Source: Pseudalgibacter alginicilyticus (lineage in GTDB: Bacteria; Bacteroidota; Bacteroidia; Flavobacteriales; Flavobacteriaceae). Taken from it: a stretch of DNA of 64,000 bases. Both the position numbers and the translations under genes were made by a program. Under the pieces are notes generated by a model, which ran no database searches, was not told the DNA's origin, and saw only the letters and a program-made list of their open reading frames with translations. Location: the NCBI RefSeq assembly GCF_001310225.1, contig NZ_CP012898.1:1550001-1614000 (forward strand), read 5' to 3'. Positions 34,206 through 43,674 of the stretch are shown here, one piece after another; the first letter of the stretch is position 1, and the number at the start of each line of letters is the position of its first letter.

Positions 34206-36757
34206 TGACAAAAAACACTAAAACTTCAAAAGCTGGTTTGGGTTGGTTATTCAAAATGGCATGGCGAGACGGTAAATCTAGCTGGAAAAAGTTAATCCTT
34301 TTTATGGCTTCTATCGTACTTGGTATTGCTGCTGTTGTATCAATTCAATCATTTAGTTTAAACTTAAAAAATAATATTTCTTCACAATCTAAATCATTAA
34401 TGGGAAGTGATTTTAAGATTGATAGTGACAAAGCTCCTAATAAGGCTGTATGGGCTATAATGGATTCTTTAGGTGGTGCAGATGCCCGTGAAATCAATTT
34501 CCCTTCTATGGTAGCCTTTCCTAAAAGTGATGCGTCAAAATTAGTTAGAATACGTGGTATTGAAGGTGGTTTCCCATTTTATGGCACTATGGAAACTGAG
34601 CCCGCATCTGCCTCATCAAACTACCAACAAAAAGGAACTGCTTTAGTTGATGCTACTGTGATGCTTCAATTTTCATTAAAAGTTGGAGATTCTATAAAAG
34701 TAGGAACCACTATCCTACCCATAGGAGGTTCTTTAAAATCTGTTCCTGGCAGCAATGCAATATTTAGTACCATGGCGCCCCCTGTTATTATTCCTTATAA
34801 TTTCATTGAAAATTCTGGATTAGTAAAAATTGGTAGCCGGTTGGATTATGAGTTTTATTTTATTGCTAAACCAACAACTAATTTACAGGCATTAAATGAT
34901 GCTATAGGAAAGAAACTAAAAGCAGAAGATGCCGATTTAGATATACATACTAGTACTAGTAACCGTCTGGGAAAACGTTATGATAACTTTGGTAAATTTC
35001 TTAATCTTGTAGCTTTTATTGCTTTATTATTAGGTTGTATTGGCATAGCTAGTGCCGTTCATATTTATATTAAAGAAAAACTACGCTCTGTTGCTATTTT
35101 AAAATGTATTGGTGCCAGTAAAAAACAAACCTTTATAATTTATCTCATCCAAATTGCTATGATAGGTTTAATTGGAGGTGTTTTAGGGACTCTGACAGGC
35201 GTTTTTTTACAGCAATTATTCCCTTTACTTTTAGAAGGTCTTCTGCCAGTAGATGTTCAAATAACATTAGCACCACAAGCTATTTTCATAGGTATATTAT
35301 TAGGTGTTTTCATGTCTGTTTTATTTGCACTGTACCCGTTAATTGGCACCATATACATATCGCCATTGCAAGCACTTCGTATTCAGGAAAACACAAATTC
35401 TAAATCTACAAAAGCGGGTATTATAGTTTTAGGCTTAATATTTGGTTTTATTTTTTTGTTTGCGTTTTGGATACTAAATAACTTTAAATATGCTATGGGT
35501 TTTTTAGGTATGATTGTAATAACCTTTTCCGTATTAGGAGGTATTGCCCATAGTATTATGTTAATTACAAAAAGAAACTTCCCTCACTCTTGGGGGTTTT
35601 TAGCACGTACTAGTTTACTAAACTTATACCGCCCTCAAAATCAAACCTTAATTTTAATAATAACAATTGGAGTAGGTACTTTTTTGATTAGCAACTTATA
35701 CTTTAGCAAAGATCTTTTACTATCTCAAGCTAACTTTGAGACAGAAACAACTAGTGCCAACATGATATTGCTTGATATTCAAGAGGACCAAACTGAGAAT
35801 GTTGCAGCCACCATAACAAATAAATCGCACACCATAATTGACAACATTCCTATTATAACCATGCGAGTTCATAGTATAAACAATAAAATGGTTAATGATA
35901 TACGTAAAGATTCAACTTCAAGAATAAGAGGCTGGGTATTGAATCATGAATTTAGAGCTACTTATCGTGATTCTCTAATAGAATCTGAAACCATAACAGA
36001 AGGCAAATTTATTCCAGTAATCACATCTAATGAATTAGTACCCGTATCCATTAGTAATAATTTTGCAGATGATGCCAAAGTGAACGTGGGGGATAAAATC
36101 ACCTTTAATGTACAAGGTGTATTAATTGATACCGAAGTAGGTAGTATTAGAATTGTAGATTGGAGACGCATGCAATTAAACTTTAATGTATTATTTCCTA
36201 AAGGTGTTTTAGAAAATGCTCCACAATTTAGAGTTTTATCTACCAATGTTCCTAACGAAGAAGCATCTGCAATTTTACAACAAGATCTTGTAACTAAATT
36301 CCCAAACATATCTATATTGGATTTTCGTCAAATATTAAATGTTGTAGAAAAACTTTTAGATAAAATTGGTTGGATTATCAATTTTATGGCCTTTTTTAGT
36401 ATTCTTACAGGTATTATAGTACTTATAGGTGCTGTACGTACAAGTAAACATCAACGTGTTAAAGAAAGTGTTTTACTAAGAACACTAGGAGCGAAAAGTA
36501 ATCAAATACTCAAAATAATAGCCTTAGAGTACACTTTTTTAGGTGTTATAGGAAGTTTAACAGGTATTTTACTTTCTCTAATAAGCAGTCAGTTTTTAGC
36601 CTTATGGATTTTTGAAACGCCATTTACGCCATCAATTATTCCATTTTTGATGCTCTTTCCATTTATCACGTTTTTGGTCTTAAGTATTGGTATATCAAAT
36701 AGTAGAAAGGTTATTAACAACCCTCCATTAGAAGTTTTAAGAAAAGAGAGTTTATAA
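34205..36757 (+). CDS. FtsX-like ABC transporter permease (YbbP-like)
   Basis: An 850-residue membrane protein with an N-terminal TM and periplasmic MacB_PCD-like region, an FtsX domain (about 260-390; VAFIALLLGCIGIASAVHIYIKEKLRSVAILKCIGASKKQ), a middle TM section and second periplasmic domain, and a second FtsX domain (about 720-845; FFSILTGIIVLIGAVRTSKHQRVKESVLLRTLGAKSNQ). This duplicated layout and length fit YbbP. It pairs with the overlapping ATPase gene. The substrate is unknown; neighbouring tesA hints at lipids. Confidence 0.92.
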   Translation: MTKNTKTSKAGLGWLFKMAWRDGKSSWKKLILFMASIVLGIAAVVSIQSFSLNLKNNISSQSKSLMGSDFKIDSDKAPNKAVWAIMDSLGGADAREINFPSMVAFPKSDASKLVRIRGIEGGFPFYGTMETEPASASSNYQQKGTALVDATVMLQFSLKVGDSIKVGTTILPIGGSLKSVPGSNAIFSTMAPPVIIPYNFIENSGLVKIGSRLDYEFYFIAKPTTNLQALNDAIGKKLKAEDADLDIHTSTSNRLGKRYDNFGKFLNLVAFIALLLGCIGIASAVHIYIKEKLRSVAILKCIGASKKQTFIIYLIQIAMIGLIGGVLGTLTGVFLQQLFPLLLEGLLPVDVQITLAPQAIFIGILLGVFMSVLFALYPLIGTIYISPLQALRIQENTNSKSTKAGIIVLGLIFGFIFLFAFWILNNFKYAMGFLGMIVITFSVLGGIAHSIMLITKRNFPHSWGFLARTSLLNLYRPQNQTLILIITIGVGTFLISNLYFSKDLLLSQANFETETTSANMILLDIQEDQTENVAATITNKSHTIIDNIPIITMRVHSINNKMVNDIRKDSTSRIRGWVLNHEFRATYRDSLIESETITEGKFIPVITSNELVPVSISNNFADDAKVNVGDKITFNVQGVLIDTEVGSIRIVDWRRMQLNFNVLFPKGVLENAPQFRVLSTNVPNEEASAILQQDLVTKFPNISILDFRQILNVVEKLLDKIGWIINFMAFFSILTGIIVLIGAVRTSKHQRVKESVLLRTLGAKSNQILKIIALEYTFLGVIGSLTGILLSLISSQFLALWIFETPFTPSIIPFLMLFPFITFLVLSIGISNSRKVINNPPLEVLRKESL

Positions 36758-36849
36758 TTAATACCAAGTATACTTTAATTGAATTATCGTTAGTACAAAA
36801 AAATTAGTTTTTTTTATATACCATCCTATTTTGTATCTTAGAAATAAAA

Positions 36850-37311
36850 ATGAAAACTACAATTCGTTTAGAACAAGCTATTCAAAAATTATATATAGCT
36901 TTTCATAATAATACTTTACACCCTGAATGCTGCAAACAATGTGCCGTTGGAAATATATTAGACAATACCGATAGCTGGAAACATTTAACAGACAATCATG
37001 GCACTTTAAAATTGAATTATGTAGGCATGGTTCATCAAAATGTGGGACGAAAATTTAAAGGTTATACACCTTTAGAATTGCTTGAAATTGAAATCACTTT
37101 CTTAAAAGGATGTGGATATGAATTGCCTCTACATTATAAAAACAAAAGACCAAAAAATTCAACAGATAAAAACGTTTTGTTTCATGGACTCTGCGAAGTC
37201 ATTAAGCTTTTATGTAAATGGGATAATGTTTCAAATGTGATGGATTACACTAATATATTTGATCTTTCATATGATAAACCACGAAATAAAACTCTTGAAT
37301 TAAAAGCATAA
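36850..37311 (+). CDS. Conserved hypothetical protein with CC-x-x-C motif
   Basis: A 153-residue soluble protein that I do not recognise as an enzyme. It has a cysteine cluster near the N-terminus (HPECCKQCAVGNILDN) and further cysteines at FLKGCGYELP and GLCEVIKLLCKW, suggesting metal or cluster binding. Similar proteins next to nqrF in Bacteroidota are often labelled as NqrF, without motif support here. It converges on nqrF, separated by a two-way terminator. Confidence 0.65.
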   Translation: MKTTIRLEQAIQKLYIAFHNNTLHPECCKQCAVGNILDNTDSWKHLTDNHGTLKLNYVGMVHQNVGRKFKGYTPLELLEIEITFLKGCGYELPLHYKNKRPKNSTDKNVLFHGLCEVIKLLCKWDNVSNVMDYTNIFDLSYDKPRNKTLELKA

Positions 37312-37314
37312 AAA

Positions 37315-37339
37315 AAACCAGTACTTTTGATACTGGTTT
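37315..37339. terminator. Bidirectional terminator downstream of nqrF
   Basis: AAACCAGTA (37315-37323) and TACTGGTTT (37331-37339) form a 9-bp stem with a 7-base loop, between convergent genes and flanked by A- and T-rich tracts. Confidence 0.75.
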
Positions 37340-37390
37340 AATAATTTATTTTAATATTCTGTTTAAAAATTTCTGTTTTTAACAAAAATC

Positions 37391-38707
37391 TTATCCACCA
37401 AAGTCATCAAAACGTATATGCTCATCTGGGATACCAAAATCTTCTCCCATTTTCTGAACTGCTTTATTCATTAATGGAGGTCCACAGAAATACAATTCAA
37501 TATCTTCTGGTGATTCGTGTTTACTTAAATAGTTATCAATCACACAATTGTGAATAAACCCTACAAAACCATCGCCTGGTGAATCAATATCTTCTTTTAC
37601 TTTCCAATTATCTTCTGGCAAAGGCTCAGAAAGTGCTAAGAAAAATCTAAAATTCGGAAAATCTTTTTCTAATTGATAAAAATGATCTAAGTAGAATAAT
37701 TCACGTTTAGAACGTCCACCATACCAATAAGTAACTTTTCTACCAGTTTTTAATGTTCTGAATAAATGATACAAGTGTGAACGCATTGGTGCCATACCAG
37801 CACCACCACCAACGTAAAGCATTTCACTTTCGGATTCGTTGATAAAGAATTCTCCATAAGGACCAGAAATTGTTACTTTATCGCCTGGTTTTTGATTAAA
37901 TATATATGATGATGCCACACCTGGATTAACATCCATCCAGCCACCTTTAGCACGGTCAAATGGTGGACAAGCTACACGAACATTCAACATAATTTCACGT
38001 CCTTCTGCAGGGTAAGAAGCCATGGAATAAGCTCTCTCAACTGTTTCGGTATTTTTCATTACTAATGGCCAAAGTTTAAACTTGTCCCATTCTTCTTTAA
38101 ACTTATCTGGTGTATCGTGTTCTTCTGGATGTGCTGTAATATCCATGTCAGAATATTTCACTTCACATGGAGGAATTTCAATTTGAATATAACCGCCAGC
38201 TTTATACCCCATATCTTCTGGAATCTCAACAACAAATTCCTTAATAAAAGATGCTACGTTATAATTACGAACAACAACAGCTTCCCATTTTTTAATACCA
38301 AATACCTCTTCAGGAATGGTAATATTCATGTCCTGTTTTACTTTTACCTGACATGCCAAACGTGCACCATGCTGCAATTCTTTACGCGTAAAGTGAGGTG
38401 TTTCTGTTGGAAGTGCTTCTCCCCCACCTTCCAATACATGACATTCACATTGAATACATGTACCACCACCACCACAAGCTGATGGTAAAAATATTTTATT
38501 GTTACCTAAAGTAGAAAGCAAACTTCCTCCAGAAGCTACTTCTATTTCTTTTTCACCATTAATTGTAATTTTAACGGGACCTGATGGTGATAATTTTTGT
38601 TTTACAACTAATAATAACGTTACCAACAACAACGTAATGATTAAAAAAGCTGTTACTGTTGCTACAATTGTTCCTAATGTACCTGCGGCTAAAATCATAT
38701 TACTCAT
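37391..38707 (-). CDS. nqrF: Na+-translocating NADH:quinone reductase subunit F
   Basis: The 438-residue electron-input subunit. It has an N-terminal membrane helix (about 11-35) and a plant-type [2Fe-2S] domain with ligands C78, C84, C87 and C119 ([20 protein letters not shown]). Next come an FAD domain with RAYSMASYP and an NADH domain with [15 protein letters not shown], ending FDDFGG. It oxidises NADH and passes electrons into the sodium pump. It is the last gene of the operon, overlapping nqrE by 8 bases. Confidence 0.96.
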   Translation of the reverse strand: MSNMILAAGTLGTIVATVTAFLIITLLLVTLLLVVKQKLSPSGPVKITINGEKEIEVASGGSLLSTLGNNKIFLPSACGGGGTCIQCECHVLEGGGEALPTETPHFTRKELQHGARLACQVKVKQDMNITIPEEVFGIKKWEAVVVRNYNVASFIKEFVVEIPEDMGYKAGGYIQIEIPPCEVKYSDMDITAHPEEHDTPDKFKEEWDKFKLWPLVMKNTETVERAYSMASYPAEGREIMLNVRVACPPFDRAKGGWMDVNPGVASSYIFNQKPGDKVTISGPYGEFFINESESEMLYVGGGAGMAPMRSHLYHLFRTLKTGRKVTYWYGGRSKRELFYLDHFYQLEKDFPNFRFFLALSEPLPEDNWKVKEDIDSPGDGFVGFIHNCVIDNYLSKHESPEDIELYFCGPPLMNKAVQKMGEDFGIPDEHIRFDDFGG

Positions 38708-39446
38708 TTACTTTTATGTTGTTAGCTATCTCTTTATCTTCAGACGTTTGGACTGTGCTAAACGTGACATTTTCTATTGATTCTTTTTCTATAGAAACAG
38801 TAGTTTCTTCTTTAGGTGCTTCTTCATCACCCCCTGTTAACATACCTCCAAAACTCATAAAACCAATAGCCATTAATCCTGTAATAATAAAGGTAATTCC
38901 TAAACCACGTAATGCTGGCGGTACATTTGAATATCTAATTTTTTCACGAATAGCAGCAATGGCAAGAATTGCTAAAAACCAGCCGATACCTGAACCTATT
39001 CCGTAATTAAACGCCAATCCTAATGATTGAATTTCGCGAGATTGCATAAACAATGACCCCCCCAAAATAGCACAGTTAACTGCTATTAATGGTAAAAAGA
39101 TACCCAATGAGTTATATAATGATGGTGAAAACTTCTCAACAATAATCTCAACCAATTGCACCATAGTAGCAATAGTTGCAATAAACATGATGAATGATAA
39201 GAAACTTAAATCGTAATCTACATACTCAGCACCTAACCATTTTAAAGCGCCTGGTTGTAAAAGGTATTGATCTAATAACCAGTTTAAAGGTACGGTAATT
39301 GCTAATACAAATATTACCGCAGCTCCAAGACCAACGGCTGTACTTACTTTTTTAGATACAGCAAGGTAAGAACACATTCCTAAGAACGTGGCAAATACCA
39401 TATTATCTATAAATATTGATTTGAAAAATAATTCTATATGTTCCAT
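38700..39446 (-). CDS. nqrE: Na+-translocating NADH:quinone reductase subunit E
   Basis: A 248-residue membrane subunit with six hydrophobic segments. The NqrE/RnfA motifs are clear ([38 protein letters not shown], with the cysteine that helps bind the iron centre between NqrD and NqrE). A charged C-terminal tail of about 40 residues extends beyond the V. cholerae protein (198 aa). It helps form the sodium path. It sits between nqrD and nqrF in the operon. Confidence 0.95.
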   Translation of the reverse strand: MEHIELFFKSIFIDNMVFATFLGMCSYLAVSKKVSTAVGLGAAVIFVLAITVPLNWLLDQYLLQPGALKWLGAEYVDYDLSFLSFIMFIATIATMVQLVEIIVEKFSPSLYNSLGIFLPLIAVNCAILGGSLFMQSREIQSLGLAFNYGIGSGIGWFLAILAIAAIREKIRYSNVPPALRGLGITFIITGLMAIGFMSFGGMLTGGDEEAPKEETTVSIEKESIENVTFSTVQTSEDKEIANNIKVNE

Positions 39447-39480
39447 TTAATCGTAATTATGAATTCAGAATTCTGAATTA

Positions 39481-40128
39481 TTAATGATCTTCTACTAATG
39501 CTTTATTTCTTGTCCGTTGTACCCAAATAATGATTCCTACAACAATTAATGCCATAGGTGATAATAACATAAATCCATTATTTTCATATCCAATAGCATA
39601 CAATCCTGTTTTTTCAATTGGATCACCTAACACTTTAAATCCTAATAAAGTTCCAGATCCTAAAAGCTCTCTAAAAAACCCTACTATAATTAAAATAACA
39701 CCATATCCTAAAGAGTTCCCAATGCCATCTAAAAAAGACTTCCAAGGACCATTAGCTAATGCAAAAGCCTCAAAACGCCCCATGATGATACAGTTGGTAA
39801 TAATTAATCCAACAAATACAGATAGCGTTTTACTCAACTCGTAAGCAAAGGCTTTCAAAACTTGATCTACAATAATTACCAAAGCAGCAACTACAACCAA
39901 TTGTACAATAATTCTAATTTTAGAAGGAATAATATTTCGCATTAAAGAAATAACTACATTCCCAATTCCCAAAACAAACAATACAGATACTGCCATTACA
40001 ATAGAAGCTTTCAATTCTGCTGTAATTGCTAACGCTGAACAAATACCAAGTACTTGAATAGTAATTGGATTGTCATCCGCTAATGGATCTGTGATTAACT
40101 TTGCGTCTTTTTTTGATAAAAGTCCCAT
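39481..40128 (-). CDS. nqrD: Na+-translocating NADH:quinone reductase subunit D
   Basis: A 215-residue membrane subunit homologous to NqrE and RnfE, with six hydrophobic segments. IQVLGICSALAI and VGLIITNCIIMGRFEAFAL carry the conserved cysteines of the membrane iron site. It starts 3 bases after nqrC. Confidence 0.95.
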   Translation of the reverse strand: MGLLSKKDAKLITDPLADDNPITIQVLGICSALAITAELKASIVMAVSVLFVLGIGNVVISLMRNIIPSKIRIIVQLVVVAALVIIVDQVLKAFAYELSKTLSVFVGLIITNCIIMGRFEAFALANGPWKSFLDGIGNSLGYGVILIIVGFFRELLGSGTLLGFKVLGDPIEKTGLYAIGYENNGFMLLSPMALIVVGIIIWVQRTRNKALVEDH

Positions 40129-40131
40129 AGA

Positions 40132-40923
40132 TTAATTATTTTTTAAATTATCGAAATAAGGTTTGTAAAGTTTCAAATCGCTTTTAATCATAGCTGTAAC
40201 CCCATCTCCTGTAATAGTTGCACCTGCAATGGCGTCAACTTCATTATCTGTTTTGTTATCGTTTTTTGGATCTGCATTACCTTTAGCAACAGTTATACCT
40301 TTAAAAACACCTGAGTCATCCAACAAATGTTCGCCAATAAAGTCATCCATAAAAAAACGTTCTTTGATGTTGGCTCCTAAGCCAGGCGTTTCTCCTTTAT
40401 GATCAAAATAAGCACCTTGCACTACCATATCATCATTTAGTGCTACATACCCCCAAATGGCATCCCATAGCCCTTTTCCATAAATAGGAGCTATATAATA
40501 GGTTTTACCTTCTTTTTCACCAACAAACAATGGTAATAACCTTGGCTCACCATTTTTAGCATTTGTTTTTTGCTTTTTTATATCTATTAAATACGGCTCT
40601 TGTTTTGCCTCATTAAAATACTCTTCACGGGTTTGTGTTTTTATAATAGCTCCATTAGCATCCACTGTTAACACCAACTGTTCTTTAATATTTTCTTGAA
40701 AAGCATCAGGAGTATTTGCTGTAGAAATAAAATTGGCACTACCACCTTCATTATTATTTACACCCATGGCATAAAGAATATTTTGTTGTTTTTCAACACG
40801 CTGATTTTCTGCTATATTAGGCTTAAGTGAAGCTGCTGTGAAAGCTAATAAAGCTCCAACAACTACAACCATTCCAATAGCGAATAGTATTGTATATGTA
40901 TTTGAATCTGTTTTGTTACTCAT
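40132..40923 (-). CDS. nqrC: Na+-translocating NADH:quinone reductase subunit C
   Basis: A 263-residue subunit with one N-terminal membrane helix (about 10-31) and a periplasmic FMN-binding domain. The flavinylation motif is DAIAGATITGDGV, with T236 as the likely FMN-carrying residue attached by ApbE. It starts 2 bases after nqrB. GETPGLGANI is also typical of the domain. Confidence 0.95.
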   Translation of the reverse strand: MSNKTDSNTYTILFAIGMVVVVGALLAFTAASLKPNIAENQRVEKQQNILYAMGVNNNEGGSANFISTANTPDAFQENIKEQLVLTVDANGAIIKTQTREEYFNEAKQEPYLIDIKKQKTNAKNGEPRLLPLFVGEKEGKTYYIAPIYGKGLWDAIWGYVALNDDMVVQGAYFDHKGETPGLGANIKERFFMDDFIGEHLLDDSGVFKGITVAKGNADPKNDNKTDNEVDAIAGATITGDGVTAMIKSDLKLYKPYFDNLKNN

Positions 40924-40925
40924 GA

Positions 40926-42152
40926 TTAAGCTGTTTTAACTTTTACACGTTTCATTCTTCTCTTAACGTTGCCTTGAACCACATAATGATCTATAGTTGG
41001 AGCAAAAACGTTCATTAATAGAATGGCCAACATTACCCCTTCTGGGTAGGCAGGATTAAACACACGGATTAAGATCGATAAAAACCCAATTAAAAAACCG
41101 TAAATCCATTTCCCTTTATTAGTTTGTGATGCAGTAACAGGATCTGTAGCCATATATACCGTACCAAAAGCAAATCCACCAATTAATAAATGATGCCACC
41201 ATGTGGTACTCATTAACCCGTAAAACTTGCTACTTTCTGTAATGATACCAGCATCTACCACTTGATTAAATATCAAGCCCATTACTACAGCTCCAAGTAC
41301 AGATGACAACATGATTCTCCAACTTCCTATTTTTGTGAATATTAGGAATAAACCGCCTAACAAAATCAATAAAGCTGATGTTTCGCCTACTGAACCAGGA
41401 ATAAAACCAAAAAACATATCAGCTACAGAATGAGTTATATCTTGTCCTTGAGCTAAACTTCCTAAAATAGTTTCACCTGAAATGGCATCTAAATTTGCTC
41501 CTGCAGCTATTTCATTAGTTCTTTCAACGGCACCTTCCACCCAAACTTTATCACCACTCATCCACGTTGGATACGCAAAAAATAAAAAGGCACGGATAGT
41601 TAAGGCTGGATTTAGAATATTCATGCCTGTTCCTCCAAAAACTTCTTTTCCTATAACAACACCAAACACAACAGCTACAGCCAACATCCAAAGTGGAATA
41701 TCAATAGGAACAATAAGTGGCACAAGCATCCCTGTTACCAAATATCCCTCTTCAACTTCGTGTTTTTTAATGATGGCAAAAAGGAATTCAATTCCTAAAC
41801 CAACACCATAAGACACAATAACTAACGGTATGATTTTCCAAAAACCAACTAAAAAGTTATCCAATGTCCAAAATTCGCTACTAAAAAAGCCTCCTGTTAC
41901 TGCTTGAATATCGCCTACCGCTAAGTAATGTTGATATCCTGCGTTAAACATCCCGAAAATTAAACAAGGAACCAAGGCCATAATAACGGTGTTCATGGTT
42001 CGTTTTAAATCGTCGGCTACTTTAATATGTGTACCATGATGAGTTGTCTCATTTGGTAAATAAAGAAATGTATGAAGTGCATTGAACGCTGGCGCCCATT
42101 TAGAATCTCTATACTTTCTTTTTAAGATATGTAATCTAGTTTTTAAATTCAT
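40926..42152 (-). CDS. nqrB: Na+-translocating NADH:quinone reductase subunit B
   Basis: A 408-residue membrane subunit carrying a covalent FMN and a sodium path. Landmarks are FGGTGMNILNPALTIRAFLFFAYP and the C-terminal ATDPVTASQTNKGKWIYG. The expected flavinylation site reads LDAISGETILG, with T228. The residue before it is glutamate, whereas the usual motif is (S/T)GAT. The start overlaps the nqrA stop by one base. Confidence 0.95.
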   Translation of the reverse strand: MNLKTRLHILKRKYRDSKWAPAFNALHTFLYLPNETTHHGTHIKVADDLKRTMNTVIMALVPCLIFGMFNAGYQHYLAVGDIQAVTGGFFSSEFWTLDNFLVGFWKIIPLVIVSYGVGLGIEFLFAIIKKHEVEEGYLVTGMLVPLIVPIDIPLWMLAVAVVFGVVIGKEVFGGTGMNILNPALTIRAFLFFAYPTWMSGDKVWVEGAVERTNEIAAGANLDAISGETILGSLAQGQDITHSVADMFFGFIPGSVGETSALLILLGGLFLIFTKIGSWRIMLSSVLGAVVMGLIFNQVVDAGIITESSKFYGLMSTTWWHHLLIGGFAFGTVYMATDPVTASQTNKGKWIYGFLIGFLSILIRVFNPAYPEGVMLAILLMNVFAPTIDHYVVQGNVKRRMKRVKVKTA

Positions 42153-43507
42153 TATCCTATTTCTTTTAGCATTACATCTAATCCTTTTCTAATAATCTGT
42201 TGATGTGGTTGTTTAGACACACAAATAAATTCTGTGAGTGCAAAATCTTCAGGTGCTACTTCATACATACCTAAAGCTTCCATTTCGTCTAAATCACTAT
42301 ACATACAAGCTTTTAATATCTGTAATGGAAAAATATCTAAAGGAAATACTTCCTCATAATTTCCAGTAGTTACAAATGCACGATGCTCACCATTTGTATT
42401 GGTATTTAAATCGTACTCTTTATTTGGGAACAACCAAGAAAATGTAAAAGCTCTGGTTGTAGATACTTTATCAAAAACAGGCTTATTCCACCCAAACAAC
42501 TCATAATCATCACCTTCTGGAATAACAGTAATGGTATTGCTATAATAATCTAAATAACCGTCAGGTTTAATATGCTTACCAGACAACACACTACCAGAAA
42601 TGATACGTGGATGGTCTTTTTTGTTGATACCTTTATCATAAATCATGGTAGCTACTTCACTCCCTAATTTCGTTTTGAAATATCTAGGTTTTTCAACAGA
42701 AGAGCCCGCTAAAGCAACAATACGTTCAGCATTAAACTTACCTGTCAACAGTAATTCACCAATAACAACAAGGTCTTGAGCATTTACTGTCCATACAACC
42801 TCTCCTTTATTAACAGGATCTACTTTATTAATTAAAGTTCCAACATTCCCTGATGGATGTGGTCCAGACACGGTGTGTATAGTAATGCCTGACAAACCTG
42901 CTAAAGGCGAATTTGAATTTTTACCTACACTTACGTGTACTTTACCCTCCGTTAATTTACTTAAAGCGTTCAAAGCAGCTTGTAATTCGGCTTCTTTTCC
43001 ACTTAGTGTAAAATCTAAATCAGCTACTAATGGTGCACTAGCGTATCCAGAAATAAAAATAGCTTTTGGCGTTTTATCAGGATTAGCAATTACATCATAA
43101 GGACGTTGTTTTATAAACGGCCAACATCCTGATGCTAATAAGTGTGCTTTTAGTGCCTCAGGTTTTGCTGCATCTATATCAAACACACCATTATCTTGAT
43201 ATGTCTGAGTTTTATCTGCTAAAATCTTAATAGCATCAATGCGTCTTTTTGGTCCTCGAACCACTTCAATTACTTTTCCTGAAACCGGCGATGAAAATTT
43301 AATATCCTCATAAGACTTATCGAAAAACAAAGTCCCTCCAGCCTCTACTGAAGTTCCTTCCTTTGCAACAAGTTTAGGAATAACGCCGTGAAAATCTTCT
43401 GGCCTAACGGTGAAAAAATTACTAATAACGGCTTGTTCAACAGTTTTATCAGCTTCACCTTTTAGTTTAATGTCCAGACCTTTTTTAATGCGAATGTCGT
43501 TTGACAT
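42152..43507 (-). CDS. nqrA: Na+-translocating NADH:quinone reductase subunit A
   Basis: The 451-residue peripheral subunit, first gene of nqrABCDEF, without cofactor motifs. Family features are IKKGLDIKLKGEAD at the start, HPSGNVGTLINKVDPVN, and FPLDIFPLQILKACMYSDLDEMEALGMYEVAPEDFALTEFICVSK near the end. It is thought to help place quinone. The divergent T9SS plug gene begins 167 bases away; the operon promoter must lie in that gap. Confidence 0.95.
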   Translation of the reverse strand: MSNDIRIKKGLDIKLKGEADKTVEQAVISNFFTVRPEDFHGVIPKLVAKEGTSVEAGGTLFFDKSYEDIKFSSPVSGKVIEVVRGPKRRIDAIKILADKTQTYQDNGVFDIDAAKPEALKAHLLASGCWPFIKQRPYDVIANPDKTPKAIFISGYASAPLVADLDFTLSGKEAELQAALNALSKLTEGKVHVSVGKNSNSPLAGLSGITIHTVSGPHPSGNVGTLINKVDPVNKGEVVWTVNAQDLVVIGELLLTGKFNAERIVALAGSSVEKPRYFKTKLGSEVATMIYDKGINKKDHPRIISGSVLSGKHIKPDGYLDYYSNTITVIPEGDDYELFGWNKPVFDKVSTTRAFTFSWLFPNKEYDLNTNTNGEHRAFVTTGNYEEVFPLDIFPLQILKACMYSDLDEMEALGMYEVAPEDFALTEFICVSKQPHQQIIRKGLDVMLKEIG

Positions 43508-43674
43508 ATTTTATATATTGAAATTAGTTGTCTAAAAATCGTCGCAAAAGTACAAATTAATACTAATATTATTCAATCAAACAAATGCTTCGTATTTATT
43601 TATAAGCATTCTAAATAACAAGAAATATTTAGGCACAAAAATTGATTATATTTACAGAAAAAACATTCGTGTTT

